Shown here in pieces: positions 24,756-34,520 of a DNA stretch of 64,000 nucleotides. The notes beneath the pieces were generated by a model. That model was given only the letters and a program-made list of their open reading frames with translations. It had not been told where the DNA came from and made no database searches. Source of the stretch: Candidatus Nitrospira kreftii (GTDB lineage: Bacteria > Nitrospirota > Nitrospiria > Nitrospirales > Nitrospiraceae); assembly GCA_014058405.1 (NCBI GenBank), contig CP047423.1, positions 2,356,001 to 2,420,000 on the forward strand. The letters run 5' to 3'. Made by a program: the position numbers and the translations under genes. Each line of letters opens with the position of its first letter. Position 1 is the first letter of the stretch.

Positions 24756-26678
24756 CTACACATCTTCGAACTTATCGTGATGATAGTTAATGCGCCACGG
24801 AGGCAAACCGCCATTTGCCACAGTGACCTGAAACCGCACTGGGGCTTCTTCTGCTCGATCTGCCAGTGGAATCTCAGTTAAGGTCATCAAGTCAGGGAGC
24901 TGCCGTTGAATGCAGTAAGCTGTTAACTCTTCTACAAAGCACGACACCCGGTCGAGCATGAAAGGAACAAACTCAGTGACGGGTTGTCCTGAGATCGATG
25001 GAGATAAAGCTTCGATCTTATTGCCCTGGCGCGCATATGTTGTCCGGGGCAAAGTCCATCCGTTGTGCTCAATGGCATTGCGGCGCTCCTGCAAGGGCTC
25101 TGACCATGCCCTGGTTTGGCGAAGATAGTCGGCCAATGAGGCATGCTTTTGGTCAAGAGTCAAAAGGCCTGTTTCAAATCCTGCTTGTTTTTGAAAAAGG
25201 AACCCGATATCCATATGCACAGCGATAAATCTCTGCATCCCTTCCTTAAGGGTACGACCCGCGGCAGTGACAAAACTGACCACTTCTTTCCCAAGTGCGT
25301 CGTCAATACTTTCATCTATGCGTATGGTATGCCTTTCAACCCGTGCCACTTCGCCAGAGGACACCTTTCTTGAGTGTTCTTGCCAGAGACGAGCGACCTC
25401 CTCCGCTGATTTCCGGGCGGACCGAAGTGACGTGAGTACCACATCGTATAAGGAATCAAACGTATCTCTCTGATCCGGGTTCAAGGCGATGAGATCGCGC
25501 AATCTTACGACGCCGAGAAACAGACGAGCGATGAACGGGGTCTGTGTCCCTTCATCGGACACCTTTTGGATAGTCCATTTTGGCTGTTCGACCCGCACCA
25601 CCATATTGGCTTGGCTACTAATCCTCCTTAACATCCCTGAGAAGTCAGCTTCGGTCATCGGGAGGACATAGCTGATTTCTGAATCCTCACGCTTAATGAT
25701 GCCAGCGTGCTGCATATCCACGCCAATTAGGAAACGCAAAATTTGCTCTAACGGTAACTCGCCGTGAGACAGAATTGATGCGCCATCCTGCCATGGTAAA
25801 AAACGTAAAGTGCACAGGTGTTTTCCATTCCTGTCTTCAATCTGTACGGGTAGGGGCCCCCAATAGCGGTCGTTATAGCGCTCACGTGGTACCGGCACCA
25901 GCTCACCTTTCAAGTTATACTGAAAACCAGATACAACAATGACTTGTCTTGGTACATTTTCAATGACCTGTGTGCGATCCGGAAGGTGTACTCCTGGAGA
26001 GAATAAAAAGAGTTGCCCCAGCAAGAGCCCCAAGAGGCGATTGAACGTGTAGGATCCCGTCGGCATCATAGCAACCACGATATACATAGGTGGTGTATAC
26101 GACAGTGTGCGGGCTGCGGGGAGCAGTAAATCACCACTTGGGAGTTCGCCAGGGAATTGTACGAAATAATTGATCGTTCCTGATGTAGCTACAACAAGCA
26201 TATCCGGCCATTCCGAACTTGGTGTAGCGGTGTTCAGTTTGACAAGCTCTTGTGCAAGTTGATCCATGGCAACTGTGGAGCGGATGGCAAACACAATTCC
26301 TAACGTTGTAGTTTGGACCGGCAAATCACCATCCAATCGAGGTGGTAGACATTTTTTCAGCCGTTTTGCCGTTGCAATACGCGAACAAGCATCGATAAAC
26401 CTCTCTTGATTCAGGCTTTCACAGGCATCAATCACCACTGCGGCGTTGTCTGCCTGAATCTCTAGCGAATCTTCGGCTTCGCCTACTGCGGCGGCATAGA
26501 TCACCGATGCAAAAATGTCTGACCTGTTTTTGTCTCGGTCAACCAAATATCCCGAACGGACTTTTAGTGGCCAGCCGACGTATCGACCAAGGACGTCGTT
26601 GAGAGTGGTAGATAGCGTGGCTTCAATGGCAGAAATGACTTTCTCACCAGCCTCGCGCACTTCTTGAGCGAGCGTCAT
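24756..26678 (-). CDS. Large accessory protein with a HEPN-type RNase motif
   Basis: I do not recognise this protein of about 640 aa as a whole. Residues about 5-110 (ATLSTTLNDVLGRYVGWPLKV, SDIFASVIYAA) recall a nuclease-related domain of DUF6602 type, at low certainty. Near residue 545 the sequence LQERRNAIEHNGW contains RNAIEH, the Arg-x4-His (RNxxxH) motif of HEPN RNases, in a helical setting typical of that fold. The middle is unassigned. I chose the ATG with GGAG 8 nt upstream; the frame extends a further 21 codons to a TTG with no ribosome site. Base composition looks more AT-rich than its neighbours, suggesting transfer. It may be a stand-alone defence or stress RNase. It follows plsY on the same strand. 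Confidence 0.6.
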   Translation of the reverse strand: MTLAQEVREAGEKVISAIEATLSTTLNDVLGRYVGWPLKVRSGYLVDRDKNRSDIFASVIYAAAVGEAEDSLEIQADNAAVVIDACESLNQERFIDACSRIATAKRLKKCLPPRLDGDLPVQTTTLGIVFAIRSTVAMDQLAQELVKLNTATPSSEWPDMLVVATSGTINYFVQFPGELPSGDLLLPAARTLSYTPPMYIVVAMMPTGSYTFNRLLGLLLGQLFLFSPGVHLPDRTQVIENVPRQVIVVSGFQYNLKGELVPVPRERYNDRYWGPLPVQIEDRNGKHLCTLRFLPWQDGASILSHGELPLEQILRFLIGVDMQHAGIIKREDSEISYVLPMTEADFSGMLRRISSQANMVVRVEQPKWTIQKVSDEGTQTPFIARLFLGVVRLRDLIALNPDQRDTFDSLYDVVLTSLRSARKSAEEVARLWQEHSRKVSSGEVARVERHTIRIDESIDDALGKEVVSFVTAAGRTLKEGMQRFIAVHMDIGFLFQKQAGFETGLLTLDQKHASLADYLRQTRAWSEPLQERRNAIEHNGWTLPRTTYARQGNKIEALSPSISGQPVTEFVPFMLDRVSCFVEELTAYCIQRQLPDLMTLTEIPLADRAEEAPVRFQVTVANGGLPPWRINYHHDKFEDV

Positions 26679-26750
26679 GTTATCCACTCCAGCGGAGACA
26701 CCACCGGTGTTCTCAATGTATAGCCTGTCGCAGTCACACAAACACTTTAA

Positions 26751-27359
26751 TCAACCGGACCGACCTTGCCCCATCTTACTCTCCGTCCCCTTCCACAACC
26801 GCTCAATATTTCCCTTGTGCTTAATCACAATAAGACCAGTCACTAGTACAGCAAACGATATGAAGGCAACGCTCGGACGAACCAACGCAGCGATGACGGG
26901 AAACAATCCGAACGCGGTCAGTGCGCCGCCGGAGGAATAGCGCCAGAGGGCGACGGCTCCGATCCAGGCCAGCAGGAGCAATAGGCCTATTATCGGTGCC
27001 ACTCCAAGGACAGATCCAAGCGCGGTCGCAACCCCCTTCCCACCTTTGAATCCCAGAAACGGCGAAAAGAGGTGGCCCAAAAATGGAGCGAGCGCGACGG
27101 CCAGAATCGCCCATTCGTCTTGTAGCAGCTGCGTCGCCGCGAAGCCCATCACCCATCCCTTGCCCATATCGCCGACCAAGGTCAGGATGCCAGGCGTCTT
27201 GCCCGAGACACGCAGCACATTTGTAAACCCGACATTTTTGCTCCCGACCGTGCGGGGATCCGGCAGGCCCATCGCCTTTGAGATGACCACCCCAAAGGGG
27301 ATTGCGCCCAGCAGATATCCACCCACCACAAGCCCAATGATCAGTCCGAGATGCTCCAT
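26751..27359 (-). CDS. plsY: Glycerol-3-phosphate acyltransferase PlsY
   Basis: This 202-aa integral membrane enzyme transfers an acyl group from acyl-phosphate to glycerol-3-phosphate, the first step of phosphatidic acid synthesis. The three family motifs are visible: SKNVGFTNVLR near residue 40, GFKGGKGVAT near 103 and IKHKGNIERLWKGTE near the C-terminus. About five hydrophobic segments fit the PlsY topology. The usual GSGNIGATN motif is here GSKNVGFTN, a modest variation. It is the last envelope gene in the long minus-strand run and needs a PlsX partner, which is not in the window. Confidence 0.93.
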   Translation of the reverse strand: MEHLGLIIGLVVGGYLLGAIPFGVVISKAMGLPDPRTVGSKNVGFTNVLRVSGKTPGILTLVGDMGKGWVMGFAATQLLQDEWAILAVALAPFLGHLFSPFLGFKGGKGVATALGSVLGVAPIIGLLLLLAWIGAVALWRYSSGGALTAFGLFPVIAALVRPSVAFISFAVLVTGLIVIKHKGNIERLWKGTESKMGQGRSG

Positions 27360-27424
27360 GGTCTATTTGCAGGTCTCGCTGCCGATTATTTCCGCATTAC
27401 CTACCACAAGCGTGAGCCTGAACG

Positions 27425-28273
27425 TCATTGGAACTTTTCCGGATGCACAAAGAAGTCGAGCATCACACGATTCAGATTAGGCCAGTCACGATGGCTGCCG
27501 GTTCCTTCACAATAGAGCGTCGCCCCGCCTGAGGCACAGCCTTGATACGCGCGACAGCCTCCCTCCAGTGGTTTCGTCTTCGTCACATCACACTGATTAC
27601 AGCCCGCCCACCAGGCTGACGTTTTGGCTCCCCAGCCAGGAAACAACTTGTCGTTCTTGCTATGCATGATCATGACCGGGATTGGAGCGGGGCATTGATA
27701 GGCCTCAAGATCTTTGCCGGTCACCCCGGCCGCACTCGGTGCAATCGTGGCAGGCACGGTTTTCGTCTTCTCAATCACGGCCAGCATCAAGGACGCGGTG
27801 CCTCCATCTGAATGGCCGGTGACAGACACTCTGTGCTCATCGATGCACCACTCCTTTGCAACCAGGTCAGGAATCGTTCCAAGCTGTTCAATGGTTGAAA
27901 TATTCAATGACTTGTGATCGGTATAGACCACGACAAACCCCGCGCCGGTCGCTGAGGTCGTGATACTCGTGAGACGCTCGGACTCCCAGCGACTCAGCCC
28001 TGCCGGCGCATAGACCATCAGAAGAGGATGGGCGAACGTCGGGTCATAGTTGGACGGTGTGCGAACCATATACCGAATGCCGTCAGCCGAGACTTTTCCG
28101 TCTATCGCGCCTGCTGCTCCCGCTCGGGAACCTGCCGGACACCGTATTCCATCACTCGGATAGACAAAGGCATCGAGCGACGGAGAAGTTGAGTTCTCTG
28201 TGCACGCAGCGATGGTGAGTTGGAGCAACAACAAAAGAGAGGACGCAATGAGGAGGTGCGGATTCGCTATCAC
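27425..28273 (-). CDS. Lipoprotein alpha/beta-hydrolase (polyhydroxybutyrate-depolymerase/LpqC-like)
   Basis: This 282-aa protein starts with a lipoprotein signal whose lipobox reads TIAAC, so it should be anchored to a membrane facing the periplasm. The hydrolase core has the nucleophile elbow VTGHSDGGTASLML (Ser about 142), an acid in MHSKNDKLFPG and a terminal His in EGTGSHRDWP. Several Cys pairs (CNQCDV, CRAYQGC, LYCEG) may form disulfides. The GTG start is the best before the signal peptide. The substrate, an ester or polymer, is not evident. It lies between pgsA and plsY on the same strand. Confidence 0.78.
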   Translation of the reverse strand: MIANPHLLIASSLLLLLQLTIAACTENSTSPSLDAFVYPSDGIRCPAGSRAGAAGAIDGKVSADGIRYMVRTPSNYDPTFAHPLLMVYAPAGLSRWESERLTSITTSATGAGFVVVYTDHKSLNISTIEQLGTIPDLVAKEWCIDEHRVSVTGHSDGGTASLMLAVIEKTKTVPATIAPSAAGVTGKDLEAYQCPAPIPVMIMHSKNDKLFPGWGAKTSAWWAGCNQCDVTKTKPLEGGCRAYQGCASGGATLYCEGTGSHRDWPNLNRVMLDFFVHPEKFQ

Positions 28274-28333
28274 GTTCCGGTAGGCCAGCAGTGGCTATGG
28301 CGGGCTCGGAGACAGTGCCCTGTAAATGTTCCG

Positions 28334-28930
28334 TCAAATCCCTTTGGCGACGACCTGCTTCCAAAAGCTCCACACATACTGACCGCCGGAGACATAGCCC
28401 AGCACGAGCGAGAGGTACAAGGTAAACATGCCTGCTAAGTGCATATTCCCGAGTTCAGCGAGCCCTGTACCCTCTAGGATCAGCAAGATGATCGCCACGA
28501 CTTGTAGAGCCATCTTGTACTTGCCGGTCGTCTCCGCCGCAATGATCATCCCCTCCCCTGCCGCAATGGCTCGGATGCCCGTGACCGCTAACTCTCGCGC
28601 AACGATCAACAGGACGACCAGTGCGCTGACTCGCTCCACATTCATGAGGAGAATCAAGGCGGACAGAACCAACAGTTTATCTGCGATGGGATCGAGCAGC
28701 TTGCCCAGCTTCGTCACCTGACCTGTTCGCCTGGCGATGTACCCATCCAACATATCTGTGACCGCCGCGACGGCGAAAATGATCGCGGCCGCCAGCGACT
28801 GATCCGGCGTGGGATTGACGAAGAGAATGATGAAGACCGGAATCAAAAGAATGCGGGCGAGCGTCAAGACATTGGGCACATTGAGCGATTCCGCCCCGAT
28901 GTCTCGCCACACTTCCAAGACACGATTCAT
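28334..28930 (-). CDS. pgsA: CDP-diacylglycerol-glycerol-3-phosphate 3-phosphatidyltransferase
   Basis: This 198-aa integral membrane enzyme makes phosphatidylglycerol phosphate. The CDP-alcohol phosphatidyltransferase signature is complete: DMLDGYIARRTGQ followed by GKLLDPIADK (D-x2-D-G-x2-A-R-x8-G-x3-D-x3-D). Four to six hydrophobic segments surround it (LARILLIPVFIILFV, VVAIILLILEGTGLA). It sits between the KDO gene kdsD and a lipoprotein hydrolase, on the strand of the envelope run, with about 60 bp on each side. Related alcohol phosphatidyltransferases exist, but length and N-terminal NVPNVLTLARI favour PgsA. Confidence 0.92.
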   Translation of the reverse strand: MNRVLEVWRDIGAESLNVPNVLTLARILLIPVFIILFVNPTPDQSLAAAIIFAVAAVTDMLDGYIARRTGQVTKLGKLLDPIADKLLVLSALILLMNVERVSALVVLLIVARELAVTGIRAIAAGEGMIIAAETTGKYKMALQVVAIILLILEGTGLAELGNMHLAGMFTLYLSLVLGYVSGGQYVWSFWKQVVAKGI

Positions 28931-28992
28931 CGTTTGATTCGTCCTTTTACTAGCATCCTATCGCACGACGTCGACCTGACTCCCCTATCCTG

Positions 28993-30018
28993 CTACACAA
29001 TCCCGTTCTTGAGCAAGTCATGAAGATGGACGACGCCGCGGATGGTCCGCTCATTTTCTACGACCACCAATGTCGTGATTGAAAACCGCTCCATCATCTC
29101 GACCGCCTTGGCTGCCAGCTCATCTGGTCCGATGGTCTTGGGATTCTTCGAGGCCAATTCCCGCGCCGTGGTGTTGACTAAATCCGTCCCTCGTTGGATA
29201 AAGCGTCGCAAGTCTCCATCCGTAATCACACCGACCAACAACCCTTCCTGGTCCACGACGGTCGTCATGCCGAGTTTTTTTGCCGTCATCTCCAGCATCG
29301 CAGCCATGCCACCGACGGAGGCTTCCACCATGGGAACGTCCGATTCAGCATGCATGAGGTCCTTCACATTCACAAGCAATCGTCGCCCCAACGTTCCACC
29401 GGGATGGAATCGAGCAAAGTCTTCTTCTTTGAATTCGCGTTTCTGCAGCAACGCCACGGCGAGCGCATCGCCGAGCGCCAGTGTTGCAGTCGTGCTGGCG
29501 GTCGGCGCTAATCCCATAGGGCAGGCCTCTTCCGCCACCGAGACGTCCAGCACCACATCGGAATTCTTCGCCAAAGTAGAGTTCATACGCCCTGTGCATG
29601 CGATGACCGGAATGCCCAGGCGTTTTACGAATGGCAGTAACTGGAGGAGTTCCTGTGTTTCACCGCTGTTAGAGATCGTCACCAACACATCCCGACGAGC
29701 CAGCATGCCGAGATCTCCATGGACACCTTCGGCCGGGTGCAAGAAGAAGGAGGAGGTCCCGGTGCTGGCAAGCGTCGCAGCGATTTTTTGTCCGATCAGA
29801 CCAGACTTGCCCATCCCGGAGACAACCACTTTTCCCTTACAGCGAGCCAGCACGTCCACGGCCTTGACGAACCGATCGTCCAGCCGTTCGATCAATGCTT
29901 CGACCGCCCGCGCTTCGATTTCCAGCACGCGCCGACCCTCGGCGAGACTGCCGCTTCCCTTCTCGGCTTTTGAGACTCGAGCCGCCGATGTCAGCTTTAC
30001 GGTTTTGTCGCGTTCCAT
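28993..30018 (-). CDS. kdsD: D-arabinose-5-phosphate isomerase (KpsF/GutQ family)
   Basis: This 341-aa enzyme converts ribulose-5-phosphate to arabinose-5-phosphate, the first committed step to KDO. It has an SIS domain (residues about 40-190: [44 protein letters not shown]) and two CBS motifs (about 215-341: [44 protein letters not shown]). The N-terminal end overlaps the kdsA stop by 22 bp, so the two KDO enzymes are translated from one message. kdsB lies upstream in the same run. Confidence 0.93.
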   Translation of the reverse strand: MERDKTVKLTSAARVSKAEKGSGSLAEGRRVLEIEARAVEALIERLDDRFVKAVDVLARCKGKVVVSGMGKSGLIGQKIAATLASTGTSSFFLHPAEGVHGDLGMLARRDVLVTISNSGETQELLQLLPFVKRLGIPVIACTGRMNSTLAKNSDVVLDVSVAEEACPMGLAPTASTTATLALGDALAVALLQKREFKEEDFARFHPGGTLGRRLLVNVKDLMHAESDVPMVEASVGGMAAMLEMTAKKLGMTTVVDQEGLLVGVITDGDLRRFIQRGTDLVNTTARELASKNPKTIGPDELAAKAVEMMERFSITTLVVVENERTIRGVVHLHDLLKNGIV

Positions 30019-30818
30019 ATCCGTAGAACCCGCTCCAATAAAGGTTTCAAGTGATGCAATGGGACCATATTCGGCCCATCGGACAGCGCCTCATCCGGAT
30101 TCGGATGAACCTCCATAAAAAATCCGTCCACGCCGGCTCCGGCGGCAGCGCAGGCCAACGGCTCGACGAATTCACGTTGGCCGCTCGATTTCGTCCCTCC
30201 ACCACCCGGCAACTGAACGCTATGCGTCGCATCAAAGACCACAGGATAGCCGAAACCCCGCATGATAGGGAAGGACCGCATATCGACGACCAGATTATTG
30301 TAGCCGAACGACGAACCGCGCTCGGTGAGGACAATGCGACGACTCCCACATTCCTCGATCTTTTTGACGGCATTGCCCATTTCCGCGGGCGAGAGAAACT
30401 GCCCCTTCTTCACGTTCACGACGGCTCCGGTCTGAGCGGCTGCGATCAAGAGATCCGTCTGCCGACAGAGAAAGGCTGGAATCTGGAGCACATCCACCAC
30501 TTTCCCGGCTTCCGTTGCCTGTTCTTCCGTATGTACATCGGTCAAGACCGGCAGCGCGAGCTGATCTTTCACCTTCTTGAGTATCCCAAGCCCTTTCTCA
30601 AGACCAGGGCCACGAAAGGACGTGATGGATGTTCGATTGGCCTTATCAAACGACGACTTAAAGATGTACGGGATTCCTAGCGCTTTTGCGATCTCGGCGA
30701 TCCGGCCGGCCGTCTCCATGACAACCTGCTCGCTCTCGATCACACAGGGACCGGCAATAAGAAACGGAGGCTGCCCTTGCCCAACCTTGAACGAACCGAT
30801 GTGAACTTCGTACGCCAT
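29997..30818 (-). CDS. kdsA: 3-deoxy-8-phosphooctulonate (KDO-8-P) synthase
   Basis: This 273-aa enzyme condenses arabinose-5-phosphate with phosphoenolpyruvate. Landmarks are [65 protein letters not shown] and [17 protein letters not shown]. The Cys in AGPCVIES is the metal ligand of the metal-dependent class II enzymes; non-metal enzymes have Asn there. I start at the ATG giving MAYEVHIG; a TTG 33 nt upstream adds a basic stretch not expected in the family. It overlaps kdsD. A repeat lies in the 195-bp spacer to pyrG. Confidence 0.94.
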   Translation of the reverse strand: MAYEVHIGSFKVGQGQPPFLIAGPCVIESEQVVMETAGRIAEIAKALGIPYIFKSSFDKANRTSITSFRGPGLEKGLGILKKVKDQLALPVLTDVHTEEQATEAGKVVDVLQIPAFLCRQTDLLIAAAQTGAVVNVKKGQFLSPAEMGNAVKKIEECGSRRIVLTERGSSFGYNNLVVDMRSFPIMRGFGYPVVFDATHSVQLPGGGGTKSSGQREFVEPLACAAAGAGVDGFFMEVHPNPDEALSDGPNMVPLHHLKPLLERVLRIWNATKP

Positions 30819-30935
30819 AGCTCTTCGCTTTTCTTCACACGAGATGGTCAAACCGGCCTTCCATTCTCACCCGCCCAACCCTGAGGGCGCCGAGACGCCC
30901 TCTTTTCCACTGAAGGCCGCAGGCGAATCAAAACC

Positions 30936-31012
30936 GGAGGCGTACCCTCTGAGGTACGTTGAGGATTTTGACGAGCCGAGAACGCAGTTGGAGGTTGGTT
31001 TCAGCATCTCGA
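30936..31012. repeat. Intergenic palindromic repeat, copy 2
   Basis: The spacer holds CGTACC-CTCTGA-GGTACG, a perfect 6-bp-arm dyad, then GTTGAGGATTTTGACGAGCC and a TTTCAGCATC end. Read in reverse it shares CCTCAACGTACC and GTACGCCTC with 15476-15553. It interrupts the pyrG-kdsA part of the envelope run. Confidence 0.5.
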
Positions 31013-31013
31013 T

Positions 31014-32615
31014 TCAGTGTCCTAGCTTTTTGCGCAACGCCGCCCCGACAAACCCGCTGAATAGCGGATGAGGGCGATGCGGGCGAGAGCTATACTCAGG
31101 ATGAAACTGGGTGCCTAAAAACCAGGGATGATCCTTCAACTCGATGATCTCAACGAGGCGACCATCGGGAGACACTCCACTCAAGACCAACCCTTTCGCG
31201 ATCAGCTGCTCCCGATACGCATTGTTGAATTCATAGCGATGCCGATGGCGCTCACGGACCTCGCTCACACCATACATCTTCTGCGCAAGAGTGCCTTCTC
31301 CCAACTTGCAGAGATACGATCCGAGCCGCATTGTGCCGCCTTTATCACTCACCGCATGCTGATCAGGCATGAGATGGATGACGGGATGAGGCGACCGTTC
31401 GTCAAACTCGGCGCTGTTGGCGTCGGCAAGCCCGGCCACGTTCCGCGCAAACTCGATCACAGCGCATTGCATCCCCAAACACAGACCCAGGAACGGCAGC
31501 TGGCGTTCCCGCGCATACTTGATGGTGGCGACTTTTCCCTCGATCCCCCTCGTCCCAAACCCACCAGGAATCAAGACGCCGTCGGCCTCTCGCAAGATAC
31601 GCTCAGTGCCTTGCCGCTCGATGTCTTCGGACTCGATCCAATGGATATGGACCTTGGTTTCATGATCGATCCCGCCGTGGACCAACGCCTCGCCTAAGCT
31701 TTTGTAACATTCCTTCAGCCCCACGTACTTCCCCACCAGCGCGACAGAGATCTCGTGCTTCGGCCGCTTGATCTTCTGCACCATCGCATCCCATTCACGA
31801 AGGTTGGGCTGACCGGTTTCCAAATGGAGCTGCCGAACGATCAATTCATCCAACCCCTCCTTTCGGAACACGATCGGCACTTCATAGATGGTCTCGACGT
31901 CTTTCGCGGTGATAACGGCGTCCTTGTCCACGTTACAGAACATGGCAATTTTGCCTTTGAGTTCCGGCGGAATGTAGCGGTCGGTTCGGCACAGCAGAAT
32001 GTTGGGCTGGATACCGATCTCGCGAAGCTTATTGACCGAATGTTGTGTCGGCTTGGTCTTGAGCTCACCGGCGGTTCCGATATAGGGCACTAAGGTCAGG
32101 TGAACGTACAAGACGTTATCGCGCCCGACGTCATACGGCATCTGCCGGATCGCTTCCAGAAACGGCAAGCTTTCAATGTCGCCGACCGTGCCTCCGATCT
32201 CGACGATCGTGACATCAATCCCGTTTGAGATGCGCATGATCGCCTGCTTGATCTCATCCGTCACATGGGGCACGACCTGGACTGTTCCACCGAGATAATC
32301 TCCTCGCCGCTCTTTTGTGATGACGGAGTGATAAATCCGACCGGTCGTGTAATTGCTCTCTCTGGTGAGCGAGAGGGTGGTGAACCGCTCATAATGTCCG
32401 AGGTCGAGATCCGTTTCGGCTCCATCGTCCGTGACATAGACCTCGCCATGTTGATAGGGGTTCATCGTGCCGGGATCGACGTTGATATAAGGATCCAGTT
32501 TCAGAAAGGTGATCTTCAACCCCCGGCTCTCCAGCAGATTTCCGATGGAGGCCGAAGCCAGTCCTTTCCCCAGTGATGAGACCACTCCTCCCGTCACGAA
32601 AATGAATTTATTCAT
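31014..32615 (-). CDS. pyrG: CTP synthase
   Basis: This 533-aa enzyme aminates UTP to CTP. The synthase half begins [17 protein letters not shown] with the ATP loop, then [20 protein letters not shown] and [18 protein letters not shown]. The glutaminase half carries the nucleophile in [16 protein letters not shown] and the His/Glu pair in [11 protein letters not shown]. Length is normal for the family. It lies inside an LPS/KDO run; CTP is the co-substrate of KdsB (CMP-KDO synthesis), which is encoded directly upstream, so the neighbourhood is metabolically coherent. Confidence 0.96.
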   Translation of the reverse strand: MNKFIFVTGGVVSSLGKGLASASIGNLLESRGLKITFLKLDPYINVDPGTMNPYQHGEVYVTDDGAETDLDLGHYERFTTLSLTRESNYTTGRIYHSVITKERRGDYLGGTVQVVPHVTDEIKQAIMRISNGIDVTIVEIGGTVGDIESLPFLEAIRQMPYDVGRDNVLYVHLTLVPYIGTAGELKTKPTQHSVNKLREIGIQPNILLCRTDRYIPPELKGKIAMFCNVDKDAVITAKDVETIYEVPIVFRKEGLDELIVRQLHLETGQPNLREWDAMVQKIKRPKHEISVALVGKYVGLKECYKSLGEALVHGGIDHETKVHIHWIESEDIERQGTERILREADGVLIPGGFGTRGIEGKVATIKYARERQLPFLGLCLGMQCAVIEFARNVAGLADANSAEFDERSPHPVIHLMPDQHAVSDKGGTMRLGSYLCKLGEGTLAQKMYGVSEVRERHRHRYEFNNAYREQLIAKGLVLSGVSPDGRLVEIIELKDHPWFLGTQFHPEYSSRPHRPHPLFSGFVGAALRKKLGH

Positions 32616-32659
32616 GGCTGCCCTCTTTCATGGACATCAGACTGATCCGAATATGGCGC

Positions 32660-33460
32660 TCATGACTTAAAAAACACTCCACTCGTCTTCAACTCAAGCC
32701 TGATTGCGTCATACTGCTGCAGTCGCTCGGCCACCTCTGTGACGTCTTCCGGTCGATCGACCCGCAGCGATGCATGCTTGGTTTCCCACACGCGGATGCG
32801 AATCCCGTGGTCCAATGCACGGAGCTGTTCAAGCTTTTCGGCGTCTTCCAATCGACTTGTCGGCAGGGCCGCCAATCGAAGCAAGGTCTCCTTTGTGTAG
32901 ATGTACAACCCCAGATGGGTATAGTGGAGCCCTCCGACCGCGTGGCTTCTCGAATCGTCACGCACGAACGGGATCGGGGCTCGCGAAAAATACAGCGCCT
33001 CCCCTCGGGCATCGGTCACCACTTTGACCACTGAAGAATTACGAAGGTCCTCCGTCGGGTCCATCACCCGCTTGAGCGTCCCCATACTCGCTCCGCTTTC
33101 GAGAAACGGCTCAATAAGATCAGTCAATAGTTCAGGGTTTAAGGGAATCTCGTCGCCCTGTAAATCTAAGAAGTACTCTCCTGCAAACATACGAGCGACG
33201 GCAGCCACACGGTCCGTGCCGGTTCGGTACTCACCTGTGACAAGCAGTGCGCGACCGCCAAACCGCTCGACCGCCTGCTTGATTCGCTCATCATCCGTCG
33301 CCACCAACACTTCCGAGACCGCACGGCACGCCATCGCCATTTCATACACGCGCTGAATCATCGGCTTGCCGTTCAGCGCGACAAGCGGCTTCCCCGGAAA
33401 ACGGGAGGACTCATATCTGGCAGGAATCACAACCGTGACCGATCGTGAGACTTTAGTCAT
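32660..33460 (-). CDS. kdsB: 3-deoxy-manno-octulosonate cytidylyltransferase (CMP-KDO synthetase)
   Basis: This 266-aa enzyme activates KDO with CTP. The nucleotide-binding start VVIPARYESSRFPGKPL is diagnostic; others are LVATDDERI, GTDRVAAVA, LDLQGDEIPLNPELL and HLGLYIYTKETLLRL. I chose the ATG whose first bases overlap the end of the heptose kinase gene by 8 nt; a longer frame would run deep into that gene. Placed between a heptose kinase and pyrG, it fits an LPS inner-core operon. Confidence 0.94.
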   Translation of the reverse strand: MTKVSRSVTVVIPARYESSRFPGKPLVALNGKPMIQRVYEMAMACRAVSEVLVATDDERIKQAVERFGGRALLVTGEYRTGTDRVAAVARMFAGEYFLDLQGDEIPLNPELLTDLIEPFLESGASMGTLKRVMDPTEDLRNSSVVKVVTDARGEALYFSRAPIPFVRDDSRSHAVGGLHYTHLGLYIYTKETLLRLAALPTSRLEDAEKLEQLRALDHGIRIRVWETKHASLRVDRPEDVTEVAERLQQYDAIRLELKTSGVFFKS

Positions 33461-34520
33461 CTCCAAACGCCTCGGACAGTTGCTTTGGCGACACCGTTGC
33501 AGTCCCGACCATTCCCACGACGATCCCGGCTGCATAATTGGCCATCATCGCGCCCATCCTGATGCCGGCACCGGCTCCCAACGCCAATGCGAGGGTCCCG
33601 ACGACCGTATCGCCGGCACCGGTCACGTCGTAAACCTGTCGCGCCTTGGTGGGCAAATGCCACGAGACTCCACCCTCCTCGTACAGACTCATTCCTTTTT
33701 CGCCACGCGTGATCAGTACGGACTGGCACCCGAGTCGCTGACGGATCATGGCTCCCGCCTCATTGATCGTCTGATTGTCATCCCCATGCATGCCCGACGC
33801 CTGCGTCGCTTCAAGATGGTTCGGGGTGATGACGGTCACTCCCTTGTAGAAATTGAAATGCTCGACTTTCGGATCGACAATCACCGGAACCCTGCGCAAC
33901 GCAGCAAGTCGGGTAATCTCAGACATCAATCCGGACGACACGACTCCCTTGGCATAGTCTGACACGACGATACAGGACAACTCGCGCAGTTTTGATTCGA
34001 TATACCGAAGAATCTTTTGCCGAAGGACCGCTTTCAATTCGCCACGCCCTTCGATGTCATATCGGACAATCTGCTGGTTATGCGCGATTACCCGACTCTT
34101 TTTGGTTGTGGGACGTTCACGATCGACGACAATCCCTCCAAGCGCGCCTCGCGTGTGCCCCAATTCTTTGACCAGCTGCTTCCCACTTTGGTCAGCTCCG
34201 ATCACACCGCACAGATGGGCTTTCCCTCCCAATGCCAAGATGTTGCTGTAGACATTGGCGGCTCCACCCAGTCGAATGGACTCGGACTCGACATGGACGA
34301 CGGGGACCGGTGCTTCCGGAGAGATCCGGCTCACCCTCCCCATCACATACTGATCAAGGATCAGGTCCCCAATGACCAGGACGGATGCCTGCGGGAACCG
34401 ATGAAGATACTGTCGAAGCTCTCTCGGCGAGGGAGTCTCACCGTCCCCCTTCGGCCCTTCGTTCGGACGCGGAGCTCCGCTGGTTTTCTTTACTGGATTG
34501 CCTTGCCGAATCGTTCCCAT
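33453..34520 (-). CDS. hldA: D-glycero-beta-D-manno-heptose-7-phosphate kinase (RfaE1/HldA-type)
   Basis: This protein of about 355 aa belongs to the PfkB kinase family: SVLVIGDLILDQYVMG, RLGGAANVYSNILALGG, the anion-hole region YDVTGAGDTVVGTLALAL and NYAAGIVVG. It contains only the kinase half of the fused HldE protein; no adenylyltransferase domain follows. It phosphorylates heptose-7-phosphate for ADP-heptose in the LPS core. I start at the ATG with a GGAG site 8 nt upstream, which overlaps the end of lepB by about 30 bp. The adenylyltransferase partner is not in the window. Confidence 0.85.
   Translation of the reverse strand: MGTIRQGNPVKKTSGAPRPNEGPKGDGETPSPRELRQYLHRFPQASVLVIGDLILDQYVMGRVSRISPEAPVPVVHVESESIRLGGAANVYSNILALGGKAHLCGVIGADQSGKQLVKELGHTRGALGGIVVDRERPTTKKSRVIAHNQQIVRYDIEGRGELKAVLRQKILRYIESKLRELSCIVVSDYAKGVVSSGLMSEITRLAALRRVPVIVDPKVEHFNFYKGVTVITPNHLEATQASGMHGDDNQTINEAGAMIRQRLGCQSVLITRGEKGMSLYEEGGVSWHLPTKARQVYDVTGAGDTVVGTLALALGAGAGIRMGAMMANYAAGIVVGMVGTATVSPKQLSEAFGDD

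Noticed and set aside
22918..26678. Integrated phage or genomic island
   Set aside because: No integrase, att repeats, tRNA target or phage genes; only a toxin-antitoxin pair and one HEPN-type gene.
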